Assembly: GCA_021527695.1 (NCBI GenBank)
Contig: JAKFAO010000004.1
Coordinates: 1,758,501 to 1,822,500, forward strand
Source of the DNA: Naematelia aurantialba
Lineage: Eukaryota > Basidiomycota > Tremellomycetes > Tremellales > Naemateliaceae
DNA: 64,000 nt
Direction of reading: 5' to 3'
Of the stretch, positions 12,398 through 25,066 are shown in pieces. The notes beneath the pieces were generated by a model. It was not told the DNA's origin and did no database searches. It saw nothing but the letters and a program-made list of their open reading frames with translations. The position numbers and the translations under genes were made by a program. Every line of letters begins with the position of its first letter. Position 1 is the first letter of the stretch.

Positions 12398-14773
12398 ATG
12401 TCGGAAGCAGAAGTTGCGCAGCTGCGAAGCAGCTTGTCCGCTTTCAACCCAATTACGGGCACCGAATCGGGTTCTTCGTCTTCGACCACGCTGAGCGATG
12501 ATATCACACCTTTTCCCTCTCCCGTCCTCTCGGCTAGGTCATTGGCTGGGCTTTCATGCGAGTCGTATCGCTCATCCGTGTCTCTTGAGCTGACGTGGGT
12601 TTAGTATCCTCGGATGGCGAGCTTGAGCCCGAGGTGGATGAGAACAAAATTATCACCGACCAGGACAGAGCGACAGCCTCGGAGCTGAAAGCTCAGGCCA
12701 ACAAAGCTTTTGCCGGTGGGTCTCTACACAAGTGTTCCCCACGTGCATCGTCTTACCGACTACCGTAGAGAAAAACTTTACCCTATCCATCGACCTGTAT
12801 ACCGAGGCTATTGCGCTCAATCCAAAGGAGCCGACATTTTGGAATAACCGTGCCATGTCAAAAGCCAAGATGGAGGAACATGGAGCAGCCATCTCAGATG
12901 CCTGTACGTGTGAAGAAATGGTGTGGAGGTTCAAGAACTGAGCAAGCGGTAGCCAAGGCAATATCACTCAATCCCAAATACGCCAAAGCATATTACCGTC
13001 GTGGCCTGTCGTACCTCTCCATCCTCCGTCCGACCGAGGCCGTTCCCGATTTCAAGAAGGCTCTGTCTATAGAACCCAACAATAAGACTATACGTGAACA
13101 AATGCAGGCGACAGTCAAGTTGATTCGCCGGATAGAATTTGAGAAGGTGGGTCGTCGTACCCCTCTTGGCTCCATTGTTGCATTTCTCACACGTCAATCT
13201 AGGCCATCTCGGTTGGTGACTCGGAGACCATGTCGTCAAAGTGCTTGAACCTCATCGCAACAGGCGGTTGTCCGCTGGATACCTCTGGCGCGTCCGACTT
13301 GGTCCTTCCTGATATACCTGACGATCCGAACGCACGATACAAGCCGACCAAAGACTTTGTGGAAAGTTTGATCGAGCATTTCAAGAATGGAGGCAAAGCT
13401 CCCAAACGGATAGCGTGGGAGATCATCCTCGGCGTGAAAGATGCTGTCGACAAGGAACGGAGTCTAGTGGAAGCGACTGTCCCCGAGGGAGTGACTTGTG
13501 ACATTGTTGGTGATAGTGAGCATTGGTTTCTTTTGTCAGGGAGACTGGTTCTGATGCTCTGCAGCGCATGGTCAATTCTACGATGTGATCAATTTACTAT
13601 CCATTCTAAAACCACCCTCAGAGACCCACATGATCGTATTCAATGGTAAATATTTTGACGCCACACAGCAGTTGCAAGAATTAACGCGTCAGGTGACTTT
13701 GTCGACCGAGGATCGTGGTCTGTCGAGGTGGCATTGGCCTTGTTCGCCTACAAATGGCTGTACCCCCACCGGGTATTTTTGAATCGAGGCAACCACGAGA
13801 CGAACGGTTCGTGCAGAATGTATTATTGCGGGAGAAGCTGACAGCAGGCAGACATGAATAAGGTGTACGGGTTTGAAGGCGAATGCAAGGCAAAACTTGG
13901 TGAAATGACCTACAAGCTATTTGCCGACGTCTTCACTGCATGTCCGTGTCTCACATCTGTTCTGAGGGTTTGGCTGACAAGAATCAGTGCCCCTTGCGAC
14001 ACTGCTCACTGCTTCATCACCGCCGTCCAACCCCAAATCAGAGGGCTCCAAACCGGCTATTCTATCTGCGGACGGAAAGAAGAGATATTTCTGTGTTCAC
14101 GGCGGGCCTCCGGTCAGCAAGGACGGTGTCACCTTGGATGAGATTGCCAAGATTGACCGATATGGTCGGCAGCCTGGTCAGGAGGGTCTGATGTGCGAGG
14201 TGAGCTCGTCTTCGTATACCTGGACCTGGAAGTGAGAAGCTGTCCGCGGAGAAAATTCGCCGAGAGATCGTTTCGAGGAAGAGGAGTAGCACGACTTGGA
14301 TGATCCAGCCAGCTGACCGCACTAGCTTCTCTGGACGGACCCTCAAGAACAGCTGGGTCGGGGACCATCAAAACGCGGTGTAGGGCTCGGCTTTGGGCCC
14401 GATGTAACGCGACGATGGTGTGAGCTGAATAAAGTCACCGCGGTGATACGGAGTCACGAGGTCCGACAAGATGGATATGCCATCGAACACGATGGTCTCT
14501 GTATCACCACATTTAGCTGCCCAAATTACTGCGACACAACGGGCAACAAGGCAAGTACCCTCCCGTAACACCGCCGTATCGATTCTCACCTGGTCCCCGA
14601 CCGTTTCCCCTCGCCGCCGTGCCCTGTGTCTCGTGTGCTGATCGCTTGTGCAGGCTGCGTTTGTGCGGATGCAAGCGGACGGGCAATTATCGTACCACCA
14701 ATTCGACGCAGTTCCTCATCCGGACATGCGTCCCATGGCATACTCTTCTGGCTTCAACTTTATGGGCATGTAG
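12398..14773 (+). CDS. PPT1: Serine/threonine phosphatase PP5 with TPR repeats
   Basis: At least eleven exons. The start and first splice are uncertain, but exons 12605-12715, 12769-12903, 12947-13146, 13203-13515, 13565-13645, 13693-13806, 13852-13941, 13988-14199, 14326-14550 and 14654-14773 all join in phase. Three TPR units ([42 protein letters not shown]) should bind the Hsp90 C-terminus. The catalytic half shows [27 protein letters not shown] and RSHEV, which are the metal and phosphate ligands of PPP enzymes. The late motif is SCPNYCD instead of the common SAPNYCD. The intron at 14551 starts with GC (AAG|GCAAGT). The acidic linker before the TPRs ([12 protein letters not shown]) is clear. 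The ATG at 12398 or the one at 12498 may be the true start. Confidence 0.88.
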
Positions 14774-14856
14774 GCATCTCTGCGCATTGCATATGCATCA
14801 TCTTGTACCTCGTCACAAAACCAGTTACGTCGACGCCAGGCCAGGTGTCTTACATA

Positions 14857-14910
14857 GGTCGAGTAGTGTCTTGCGCAAGTCAGTAGTGTCTTACGCAGGT
14901 CAGTAGTGTG
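14857..14910. repeat. Short tandem repeat, about 20-bp unit
   Basis: The unit GTCAGTAGTGTCTTACGCAG occurs about 2.5 times with small changes between 14857 and 14910, with a further partial copy just upstream. It sits in the convergent gap between PPT1 and the VWA-protein gene (14774-15028). Nothing else is supported in that gap. Confidence 0.6.
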
Positions 14911-15028
14911 ACTGCCACGCATTCGCTGGATACTGCAACGTCGGTCATTTGTTTCATGCCACAATCTACATAACGCATAGGCATGCTTCATTTCTGTTGT
15001 CGTTACTGCACATTGTCCGCGCTTCCTC

Positions 15029-16943
15029 TTAGCGGCGGATTCCGGTCGTTTCATCTGCGGCAAGTCAGCATCCTCACGCCATTTATATTGCAAAGAACCC
15101 GGAGAAGGGACAAGCGGAAAGGACAAGGAGTAGCTGGCTCACCCTTGCTGTCATACGACCTAATGAATTCTGTCAGCTTTCGCGTGAACCCAAAACTCGC
15201 GAGACGCACGTATCAATAGGCCCAAGCAGAAGCTTCATGATCCACATTTCTGGGCTCAGGTCTTCCCCCGTCTTGAGCTTCATCTGTTCCTGCTCATATT
15301 CGTACTCCATGGTCTGATCAATAAGCGACCCGATTTGCGGATCGTCATCGAGGGACGAAAGGAACTTTTGTGCTGCGTCACATGTCAGTGCCGAGCCATG
15401 TTGAATGCATAAAGGTAAGGCTTGCCGGCTTTATCGTTTCCGACTTGCGAGAGCTGGTACGATACCGCATCGGCGCCATCTGTATGTGCGTCAGGACATG
15501 ATTGGGAAGTCTGAAAGCTGACGCACAACGGGAACGTTGCAGTTCTTGGTTAGCACGGGAGATTACCGACGCGACTGCGTTCCTTAGCACACGAAACGGT
15601 GAAATGCTGCGCGTGCTCACGCGTCCCCGATGGTTCACCAGCAGGCGCACCATCGGTGATGGCAATCACCAACAGCGGCTTTTGCAGTGCATTGGACCTG
15701 GCCGGACCGAGCAGGAGTGGCTGCAAGATCTTCTGGTCCAAAGACGTCCCCAACGGCGTAAGACCTGAGGGGATATGAGCTCAGTTGAGGGAGAAGCAAT
15801 GGTGACTTGCCGGCGAATTTGACTTGCTGAATAAGTGACATGGCGGCAGCTTCGGAATTTACACCGTTGCCCTGCAAGTTCGAGTTGAGGAACCTGACCT
15901 GACTAGAGATTGATTAGAGGGTTATACCATAAAGGGGCGGGAAACGCTCACATTCCGTCTTGGTCGAACAGAGTACAGGCAAACGCAATTTTTCCCAAAA
16001 TCCTACCGATGTCAGCCAGGCATTTGGTGATGCTTGAGCCTCTCACGATTTGAGGTCCTCGATCCGCTCGCCGCCCTGCTCAAACGCCATACTGCCTGAG
16101 TCATCCACAAGGACGACCACATCAAACAGCGAGATCTTGACCAGATCCGCCGCGAGCTCAACCGGGAGTCGCCAGGCGGAAGCGAGCTGTGAGAGCACCC
16201 CTGTCTGAGCAATGCGTTGTGCTATCTGGTCGAGCGCCTGTGGCGGATAGAACGCTTGGAGGCGTTGCTTAGGAGTGTCAGCTCATCTGGCGACTGACGA
16301 AAGTGAAAGGAATACTGACGTCTTGCACACATTGGGCGAGGAGAGTAGAGATGTAACGTGCGTCTACACCGCCGGGTCCCTGTGCACCGTATCCTCCTTG
16401 TCCTTGTGGTTGGCCGTAACCGCTCGTCCCTTGGGGCTGCCCGTATCCAGACTGGCCGTACTGCTGGCCATAGGGTGGCTGACCAGGCTGTTGTCCGGGT
16501 TGCTGTCCATAGGGCGACTGCTGACCGTACCCACCCTGAGGTGGCTGCTGCCCATAGCTCGGTTGCCCATAGCTCGACTGACCGGGCTGTTGCTGCCCAT
16601 ACCCGCCGGGGGCTGTTCCGTACGGGCTTGCCCCAGGTTGCTGTCCGTACTGGGATGGCGTGGTTTGCCCATAAGCACCAGCGGCTCCCGGTCGAGGGGG
16701 TATACCGGGGGCGGAACCATATTGTCCACTCTGTTGGCCATAAGGCGACGGCTGCTGGCCATAAGGAGACGCTTGCGCGCCAGGTTGGCCGTACGGGCTC
16801 GTCGGCGGGGCGCCATACGGGCTCGAAGCACCGTATCCGCCGGCTGCTGGCGCTCCGTAGCCGGTAGGAGGTTTGGGGGCCAACATGCTACCCACCATCC
16901 CAGTGGTAGAGTTGGCCTGTGCAAGTTTGGATGCGAATCCCAT
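15029..16943 (-). CDS. Copine-like VWA-domain protein with PYGQQ-rich head
   Basis: Ten exons (16943-16320, 16267-16047, 16002-15952, 15902-15811, 15764-15621, 15574-15527, 15479-15426, 15372-15210, 15159-15143, 15054-15029) give 479 residues. Residues about 20-195 are low complexity, built from SPYGQQ/GYGQ-like units rich in Gln, Pro, Gly and Tyr. From residue about 209 a von Willebrand A domain follows: [14 protein letters not shown] carries the DxSxS metal-ion-dependent adhesion site, then [13 protein letters not shown] and [26 protein letters not shown] fits the copine/fungal VWA class. Introns at 15810 and 15425 begin with GC. Probable roles are calcium- or metal-dependent protein contacts, possibly within condensates formed by the head; this is inference. 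An in-frame ATG at 17030 is a less likely start. Confidence 0.85.
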
Positions 16944-17139
16944 CGTGTCTGAGAGATCGATGCAGCCAAATGATCTGTGCCGCCGAGGCAGTTGGGACAA
17001 CTGATGGCCGGGCACAGCCTTGGAAGACACATCAACCGTGGGACAGTACGGGGTATTCAGTTATCAGGCTGATGGCGTCATTGACGCACTCTCAGTTTCC
17101 GATTATCAGGCTCACGTCTCAGGGTGTCGCCGACCTCCC

Positions 17140-17190
17140 CCCCCCCAATCTCTCTCTTTCTTTCTCTCTCTCTCTCTCTTGATCTCTCCT
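17140..17190 (+). promoter_or_regulatory. CT-rich pyrimidine tract upstream of CIN1
   Basis: A run of C and CT dinucleotides lies 50-100 bases before the CIN1-like start codon. Such tracts are common just upstream of transcription starts in highly expressed basidiomycete genes. The 295-base gap 16944-17238 is a divergent promoter with nothing else supported. Confidence 0.45.
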
Positions 17191-17238
17191 TGTCGTTTGC
17201 TGTCTTTGCCTGGGCTCGCTGCCCCTTCGGAGACTGCC

Positions 17239-20200
17239 ATGCAGCCGAACCAGTGGCAGCAGCCTTACCAAGGTTATGGCTTTGTCCAACAGCCCAACTT
17301 CCCTCAACAGACGGGCGCGCCGGGTGGAATGGGCAACCCCTCTTTCCTCAACTCGCAGTCGACCGGCTTTCCAAACGGGGGCATGCAATCGATGCAGACC
17401 GGGTTCCAGCAGCAGCGACCCTCTCCTGGTCTCGCTCCTGCTCAAACCGGAATGCAAACAGGTGGAGGTGGCTATTCCTTCCTCAACCAACCCCCTCCAT
17501 CCAGCTTTCGCCCTTCCGGTCTCGCACCGCAGATGACAGGCTACCCCGGCGGAGGAGCCAGCGGTCTCATGCCTCAACAGACTGGGTTCATGGGCGGCGG
17601 CATGATGTCTCAACCTACAGGGATGGGAATGATGTCCCAACCAACGGGCATGACGGGACTGCGTCCGCAACCCACTGGATTCATCGATCCTCGACTACAA
17701 ACCATGACCCAGTCCTTCATGCCTAGCAACATGTCCCAGGTAAGTCACAATTTTGCCTACAAATTATCGCTAACGTCAAGTAGCCATTCGCACCGTCGGG
17801 TGCGCCTGTATTCAATCCAACCCCGCAGAACCAGCCCCTTGCCAACACATTTCAATCTCTGTTACAAAATCCCACGGTCAAGACGCCCAAAGTGCCTTGG
17901 ACGCTGTCGAAGCAAGAGAAGAAGGACTATGACCAGATCTTCAGGGCATGGGAAAAGGGAGATGGCTTTATCAGTGGGGAGACTGCACGCGAGGTCTTTG
18001 GGCAGAGTGGGCTCGGGCAAGATGACCTCATGAAGATATGGTGAGCGATAGCCGCTTATACCTGAAAGGTGCTGATAAGTTCAGGACTCTGTCTGATGTA
18101 GGCAATCGTGGGAAGCTCAACTTGCCCGAATTTCACGTCGCGATGGGATTGATCTATCGAGGTCGGTCCGTTTTGTCTTACACGGAGATCCTGTCACTGA
18201 TACATACAGCGCTCAATGGCAACGAGATCCCAGACAAACTGCCTGAAGAACTCGTGCCGGCTTCTATGCGCGACATTGACACGACAGTCAACTTCATGCG
18301 CGATCTCCTCCGACATGAAGCCAACACTCGTTCGGACACTTCTTCCCCATCGTATACCCAGCCAGCCGCAGCCTCGCGGGATGCTAGCAGCTACAAGCAT
18401 AGCGATGCTCCAGCTTCGTCTACCTACCGCCCTTCTTCCCGTCACCTCGATCGCAAGGCTGTCCGTTATGCCGGTGAGGAGGCCGACGCAGATATCAAGG
18501 ACATACGGCGGCAGCTCCAAAACACATCGGATTTGCTTAGTCGCACCGCTGAGGACTCCAAGCGCAAGTCTGCAGAGGACGAAGCCCTCGAGCAAGAGAT
18601 AGAGGACCTCAAATACAAGGTCAAACGCATACAAGAGGACATTGAATATGTTTCGAAAGGAAGAAGGACTGCGGACAAAGACGAGGAAAGGCGGAAACTC
18701 GAGCGAGAGCTGCTCTTCCTCATGCACGAAAAGCTGCCTGAACTGGAACGCAGACAAGAGCAACGAGAAGAGGAGAAACGCATGGAAGAGCGAGCGGGAG
18801 TTCGAGCCAGGGACCAAAGAAACGAGTCGCACGGGAGGTACGGCCGATACGATGACCATGCAGAGGACCGAGATAGAGATTGGCTGCGAGGCACGTACGA
18901 TCGCGAGCGTCCGCGTGACCGAGAGTACGGACGTCGGGATAGCAGGGAGCGGAGCCGTGACCGGGAGTATGATCGCTACGAGCGCGACAGCCGTTCAGAT
19001 CGGCCACCCTCCCCCCCGGCTGCTCGCTTTCCTGCTCCAGTTCCTCCCTCGGCGCCTGCTACGGCTTCTTCTGCTCCTCCGCCACCCAAACCAACCTCCA
19101 GCGCCGCACAGACGAAGAATATGACGCCGGAAGAACGAACAGCTTTTATCCGGGAACAAGCGCAGCGTCGCATCCAAGAACGCCTTAAAGCCCTTGGAGT
19201 GGATTCTGGTCCTGTCGAGGAGCCATCAGTTGACAAGAGCGTAGAGGACCGTTTAGCTGAAGAGAAAAAGGAAGCGGAGGAACGGGCAAAGAAAGCGGAC
19301 GCTGAGCAGGCTGCACGGGAACACGCCAGACAGGCGAGACTGACAGGTAGCGGTGGTGCCATAGACGCTTCTCCAGCCCCCGCCGAACCACCCAAGAGTA
19401 TACTCAAGAAAGCCGGTCCACCTGCTCCTCCTCCCTCAAAGGGCGCCAAACAACCTCCTGCCCCTCCGGCTCCCCGTGGTGCAAAGGTCGCCACTCCTAC
19501 TGCTGCCGCCCCGCCGGTTGTCTCGCGCGCGGTGCAGGAAGACCCAGAAGAAGCCGAACTGAGGCGACGGGAGGAAGCCATTGCGAAAGCGAAAGAGGAG
19601 AGACGAAGGCGGCTTGCAGAGCTCGAAGCTGAGGAAGAAGCAGAGCGGAAGCAGGAGGAAGCGCGTAGAACTGCGAAGTCTGCTGTCTCGTTTCCCCCCC
19701 CAGAGGCAGCCAAGTCAACCGCAGCAGAAGCTGTCTCTTCACCGCCGCCTGCACCGGATGCGCCACCACCACCTGCATCTGGCGGCGGCCACAATCCATT
19801 CCTCAAGCCCCATCAATCCAGTTCAACTGCCGCCACTACAACCCCTTCCGGCGGTTTCAACCCCTTCTTCCGTCCCCCAGCTACCGCTCAGAGCGCCGCC
19901 ACCACTTCATCATCGAGCTCTGCGGCACCCACGCCAAGTGTTGACGCACCTCCCCCACCACCGGCCCCACCTGCTCCGCCTGCGCTTGCAACGCAAGCAC
20001 CACGAGCTGCACAAACTTCCGTGTCCAGTGATAGTTGGGAGGAAGTTGGCGCCCAAGAAATTGAACAGCACGACTCTGATGACTCGTCCGATGATGACTA
20101 CGCGAACTCACGTATGAAGCGCTCTGCACTCGCTGGCGCATTGTTTGGCAATCTCGGCGGTGGCGGCGGCTCACGTCCGCCATCTGCTCCACCGGCAGCT

Positions 20201-23200
20201 CCTCCTGCTCCCAAAGCACCGCCGGCCGCTTTAGCGAAGCTTGGAGGAGGGACTCCCGCACCTGGCGGCGGTATGAATGCCTTGCTCGGAGCGATTCAAA
20301 GTGGAGCCCGGTTGAGGAAAGCCGAGACCGTCGATAAATCGGGTCCGCCTGTATCCGGTCGCGTCATCGGAGACGCCGAACCTCCCGCTCATATCAGCTC
20401 TGCACCCTCCCTGCCATCTCCGACCCGCGAGACGACACAGCCCAAGTTCGAGGAAGACCTCAGCACCTCTGCGAACAAACGACAGAGTGTCGATTGGTAT
20501 GCCGGTCTTGCTGCCGATCAGTCACACCCCGCTGCCAGCTTTGGCGAATACTCCCAGCTTGAAACGACGGCTGAAGAGGAAGAACCGAAGACTATTAGTG
20601 ACGTTCCCGACATCGCTGTGCAGGATACCAGCTCTACTGGCTCTGCTGGCATGGACGATTTTGACATCACTTCCAGTGAGCATGCACACGCAGACACTCG
20701 GATCTGGACTGACAAAGTGCAGACATCCGCGCTCGAACGCTCTTTGCATACGACGGGCAACGTGACGTGGATCTGACCTTCAAAGAGGATGTGGTCATGG
20801 TATGCCACCCCGCCAAAGATCCCTCCAGCGATTGGTGGTACGGAATGTTGGTGAATGGTGGTGAAAAAGGCTGGGTTCCAAAGGCCTATGTCGAGGAAAT
20901 AAAGGGTACGCCGTCATTTGCTGCGTATGGTCACCTAGTGACAGCTCCAGTTACAAAAGCAAAGGCTTCCTATTCATACACGGGGGGGTCAGAAAGTGAA
21001 TTGCCCTTCGCGGAGGGCGATGTGCTCGATATCGTGGACTCATCGGACCCTGATTGGTGGAAGACCGAAAAAGCCGGTGCTATCTTCCTCGTGCCAGCAA
21101 GTTATCTAGAAATTGTTGGTGAGTCATCAACCACTTTTCTTGTTGGAGATCCCGTGTTTACGTGTTGGAACACAGGCTGAAGCTGCGTTTTATGATACTT
21201 TCCCTTTATGTCCCCTCGATTCCAATGCAAATGCAAACTTGAATATGACAGACGGACCACTCCTTGACAAGCCACCCCCGCAGTCCACTGACACCCCCAC
21301 AATGACGACCATCCAGAAAGTCCCCCAGCAGAAAACAATCAGCTCACATCCTGTACCTTCTCCTGTTCCCTCCACCAGCCATTTGTCACCCACATTCGGA
21401 ACGGGGCGCCCTCGCTCGTCGTCTCTTCAAAGAGCCGATGCGTCAGCTGAAGAGTCCTCTTCGGATGACTCGGTTCTATCCTGGTGGTCTTCGGATGACG
21501 AATCCGAGTCTGAGCCCGACGAAGAGAGAAACGCTGAACGTCAACGGCGCGAGGACGAGAGGAAGAAGATCCTTTCGGCTGCCGGTTTGCAGTTACGTCG
21601 CGAGCCCCCAGGCATTCCGGCGAGGCAGGAGCGGAAACCCAGTCGGCGAAGACCTGCCCCTGCTGCACCCAAGAGGCGCAGAAATGCTCCGGCTGTACCG
21701 ACAAGGCTCACCAGCGAGAGCGAGACTCCTTTGCCCGCAACACCTTCTGAACTGGCAGACGAAACTGACACATCTGTTAACGCACCACTGGCTACAGGCG
21801 ATGCCTATGCACGCTATGAGGAGTATCTCGCTCAAGCCCGCGCTCGCCCTCCTCCGAGTCCCCGTCCTAATCTGTCTCGCCCTACAAGCCAAGTCACGTC
21901 GCCGCAGCTGAGTGGAACGGCAATACCCCCCTCGCCCAGTGCGTCCAGCATGAACTTGTCTTCCTCGCTGGGCGGTCGTGAGTCCGGCGGCCGGTTGTCG
22001 GGCTTCCTAAGCCGGATGATCGGTCCCACTACAGGTCATAGCCACGGACTTGGCTCCAAGGACGAGAATCGCAAGTCTATTTCGAGCCCTATCACTCGAG
22101 TCGCGACCGAAGATGGACCCAACGGGTCGAGTGAGAGCGACTTTGGCAAAACATGGAGCAGCCTAGTAGATCATGGTGTGCTGGACAGTATGAGTAGTAG
22201 AGAGCGGAAGAGGCAGGAGGTAAGCTTGAAGGGGCACGATGGGAATGATGGCTGAAATAGTCAGGCTATCTTTGAGTTCATCGCCACAGAAGCAACATAC
22301 AATCGAGATCTACAACTGATAGTCGAAGTGAGTAGAACTGCGGATTGCGCACTTCGGACGGCTGTGCTGCTTCGTGTATTCTTTATCGCGATTGATCGAG
22401 CTGCTAATAGACATGTGTAGGCATTTTACGCTCCCCTTCTGTCAATCTTGGATGACAAAGCGCTGGCCGTCATCTTCGCCAATGTCGAGGATATTCTCCT
22501 CGCCAACACTTCTTTCTACTCAGCTTTGGAGCAACGACAAAAAGCTTGCCGACTGTACGTGGACGTGATCGGGGATGTTCTCGCGGACAACATGGGGAAC
22601 ATGGGTGTTTACATGGTACGTGTGCCGCGGCGTGGGATCACTTCATTCGCTAAGAGAGACAGACATATTGCGTCAATCAACAGCAGGCGAACCAGCTGTT
22701 GCAGACCTTGCGCAGCGAGAATGCAGCTCTTGCCGAGTACCTTCAAGTGGGGTCCATATCTTGCTTGACGATGGCCACTGACCTTACAGAATGTACGAGA
22801 TACCAACCCTGCGGTTCGAGGGCTGGATCTTTCGAGCTTCCTTCTCATTCCCAGTAAGCCTGTCGACCTCGATAATTATTCGGGAACACCCACCCTGACC
22901 CTACATAGTGCAACGTATCACTCGGTATCCATTACTCATCAAGCAAATCATTCACTACACCGAATCGGATCAGGATCTGCTACCTCTTCAGAAGGCTCTA
23001 CATACAGTAGAAGGAATCGTCGCACAGATCAACGAGTCGGTTCGAGCTGCCGAGGGGCAGGAGCGGCTGCGCGTGCTTAGCGAGGATCTGTGGATTGGCG
23101 GCGAGGGCCGTCTAGACCTCACTGCTCCGACGCAATATCAGGGGCAGCGGCGCTTGCTCAAAGAAGGCCAGGTCACCAAAGCTAAGAGCGGAAGGAAACT

Positions 23201-23583
23201 CACCTTGGTCCTGTGCAATGACGTGCTCGTCCTGATTGAGAGCCGCAATCTGTACCGCATGGTACGCTGCATTCACTCTCATAACCTTTTGATAGCAAGC
23301 TAAGACCGCAGCCAATCCCTCTCTTTGAAGTGACGGTGAGGGAAGGCAGAGACGACAGCGTCTTCCAACTCAAAGTAGCACATCGACGAGGTGGAGACAC
23401 GGTTGGTCTGAAGTGAGTTGAGGCGATTCACGTCTTGTTTTTCAGCTGACACCTACCAGAGCAGCGAGCCCGCGAGAGGCCAAGGAGTGGATCGCGCAAA
23501 TTGAAAAAGCCCGGCTGCTGGCTATTGATGCAAGGAAGGGCGAAGCCACTCGGAGCGTGGGAGGGGGATTTGCCTACTCATGA
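17239..23583 (+). CDS. CIN1: Intersectin-like endocytic scaffold with RhoGEF (Cin1/Pan1 type)
   Basis: Thirteen exons give 1905 residues: 17239-17739, 17784-18040, 18085-18161, 18210-20675, 20723-21118, 21183-22219, 22265-22327, 22421-22615, 22663-22746, 22790-22853, 22909-23261, 23312-23412 and 23460-23583. Domain order: a Gln/Gly/Met-rich head with PQQTG-type repeats; one EH domain (about 205-295, with EF-loop DVGNRGKLNLPEF); coiled coil (about 330-460); long Pro-rich region; WH2 motif (about 967-990, NALLGAIQSGARLRK); SH3 (from FAYDGQRDVDLTF, about 1106-1160) and a second SH3 (ASYSYTGGSESELPF, about 1175-1235); DH/RhoGEF domain (about 1579-1755, QRITRYPLLIKQI); PH domain (to about 1895). 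This matches Cryptococcus Cin1, which couples endocytosis, actin assembly (WH2) and Cdc42/Rho activation at the cell cortex. The 48-nt third intron is a multiple of three without stops. The acceptor at 21182 (CTGAAG) was chosen because the earlier CACAG gives a stop. Confidence 0.92.
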
Positions 23584-23945
23584 TGGCTAGGTACTCTGCA
23601 TTGCGCCAGGTCGGATAACACGGTGACTAAGCTGTCGTTGTAATATCGCCACATGCATACACTAGGATGCATGAATTGCCAGCAGATGACCACCGGAGCC
23701 TCAGCTTGGCCGCAGGAGTGACCAAGTTGCACTCACCGAACACTGGTCAATCGCTTCACCTTTGATACCAACTCAGTCCTCCAAACCCAGGATCTGACCA
23801 ACTTTCTCGTGACAAGACATTCATCAGAAGCATGGAACAACAGCACAATTTACAGTACTATAGATTTTTTGGAGCACAACGTGTACAGTCCAAAGTCCGA
23901 GGACTCATCCCGCTCGACACCGCTCGTTGCGGACAGCAACAACAT
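23584..23945. other. Convergent intergenic region
   Basis: The 3' ends of two convergent genes meet here. No coding or RNA gene is supported. Confidence 0.5.
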
Positions 23946-25066
23946 CTACTTTAGCAAAGTAGTGTTCGGCAGGAACGTGGTGGTTCCGTTGGTCAGGTTG
24001 TAGGGGAAAGTCGAGTTGATGATGGAGACGGAGATGTTGGTTGGCAACGTTCCGTCTGTGCTCGTCATCAGCGACAGTCGCAATATTGAGGGCATGTAAA
24101 GAGCAAGGAGGTGGACTTACTGCTGGTCACGTTCAAGGGGACGTACGCGCACGTGCCATTGACAAACCCGTTGATAGTGGTGTTGACTGGCGAGGTGAAA
24201 TTGAGAAATCCGAAGATGGAAGAGAGTGGCACATCACCGACGAAGGGGTAGGCTTCTTCGACGACATCCAGAGCGCCAAAGATGCATCTGTTGCAGAGAA
24301 TGTTCGGCTGGATCCCCTCGGCTAACTGCAGCGCTGTCGAGTTGCCTCCTGCCACGATCGCTTCGATGTAGGGGACTGTGAGGTTGGTGCCAAAGTACGC
24401 AGACAGTTGAGTCAGCAGCGACGTGACGCAAAAGACGCCGCCAGTCGTGTTGTAGACACTGGAGATGGGGATCGGAGGATTTCCAAGAACGCCACCGTAC
24501 GATGCATTCGTGTACGGGTCAGCACTAGAGACAGTGAGCGCCTTTCACGAGACATCCCAACCACGCTTACGTCTTTAGGCAGAGCGCCTCCCTCACCAAG
24601 GGGTACGCGCCCAAAGCCGTGGTCACCGTCGAGTTGGACAGGCCTTCGCTCGAGAGGTCTGACGCACACCCGTTCAGAATGGAGACTGACGCCTGCAAGA
24701 GGGTATCGTTGGAGCATGGCTCAGTGTAGCAGACATCGCTGATGAATTTGTCGATTACGGGGATGATCGAGACATTGGAGAGGAATGCTTGGCCAAAATT
24801 TCAGCGAGTAGTAGGTGAGTCGATACGATCAGACTCACCAGGGATCACATCGGCAAAGTGGCTGCATTGAGCGAACGAGCCACTGGTGAAAGTGCCGAGG
24901 ATGGACTGCTGACAGGCCGAGGACAAGCTGAGCAGTCAATTTCGGTACTCGTGCCTGTTCTTTAGACTCACTTGAAACCCAGAATCGACGACGGTAGGGA
25001 GATCTGGCCGACAACGGCGGTGGCACTGCCAAGGGCAGTGAGGACGATGGCGGAGGAAACTCGCAT
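23946..25066 (-). CDS. Secreted cysteine-containing glycoprotein, unknown function
   Basis: Five exons (25066-24972, 24927-24839, 24787-24571, 24524-24121, 24055-23946) give 304 residues. Residues 1-20 are a signal peptide (ending TAVVG). The mature protein has about nine Cys, several N-glycosylation sequons (NVS, NST, NAS, NTT, NLT, NFT) and no catalytic motif I recognise. Cys spacing (SACQQS, AQCSHF, DVCYTEPCSND, NGCASDL, ILCNRC) and length resemble basidiomycete secreted proteins grouped under DUF7729-like names, but I am not certain of that. It probably acts in the wall or outside the cell. A TATATAT at 25136-25142 lies about 70 bases upstream of the start. Confidence 0.75.

Noticed and set aside
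16358..17035. Plus- and minus-strand frames over the PYGQQ repeat region, and a CRISPR-like periodicity
   Set aside because: The repeats are coding low-complexity units of variable length, not identical repeats with unique spacers. The other frames are shadows.
18194..19806. Long minus-strand open frames opposite CIN1
   Set aside because: Shadow frames caused by the Ala/Pro/Glu-rich codon use of the plus-strand gene. They have no domain and no splice logic.
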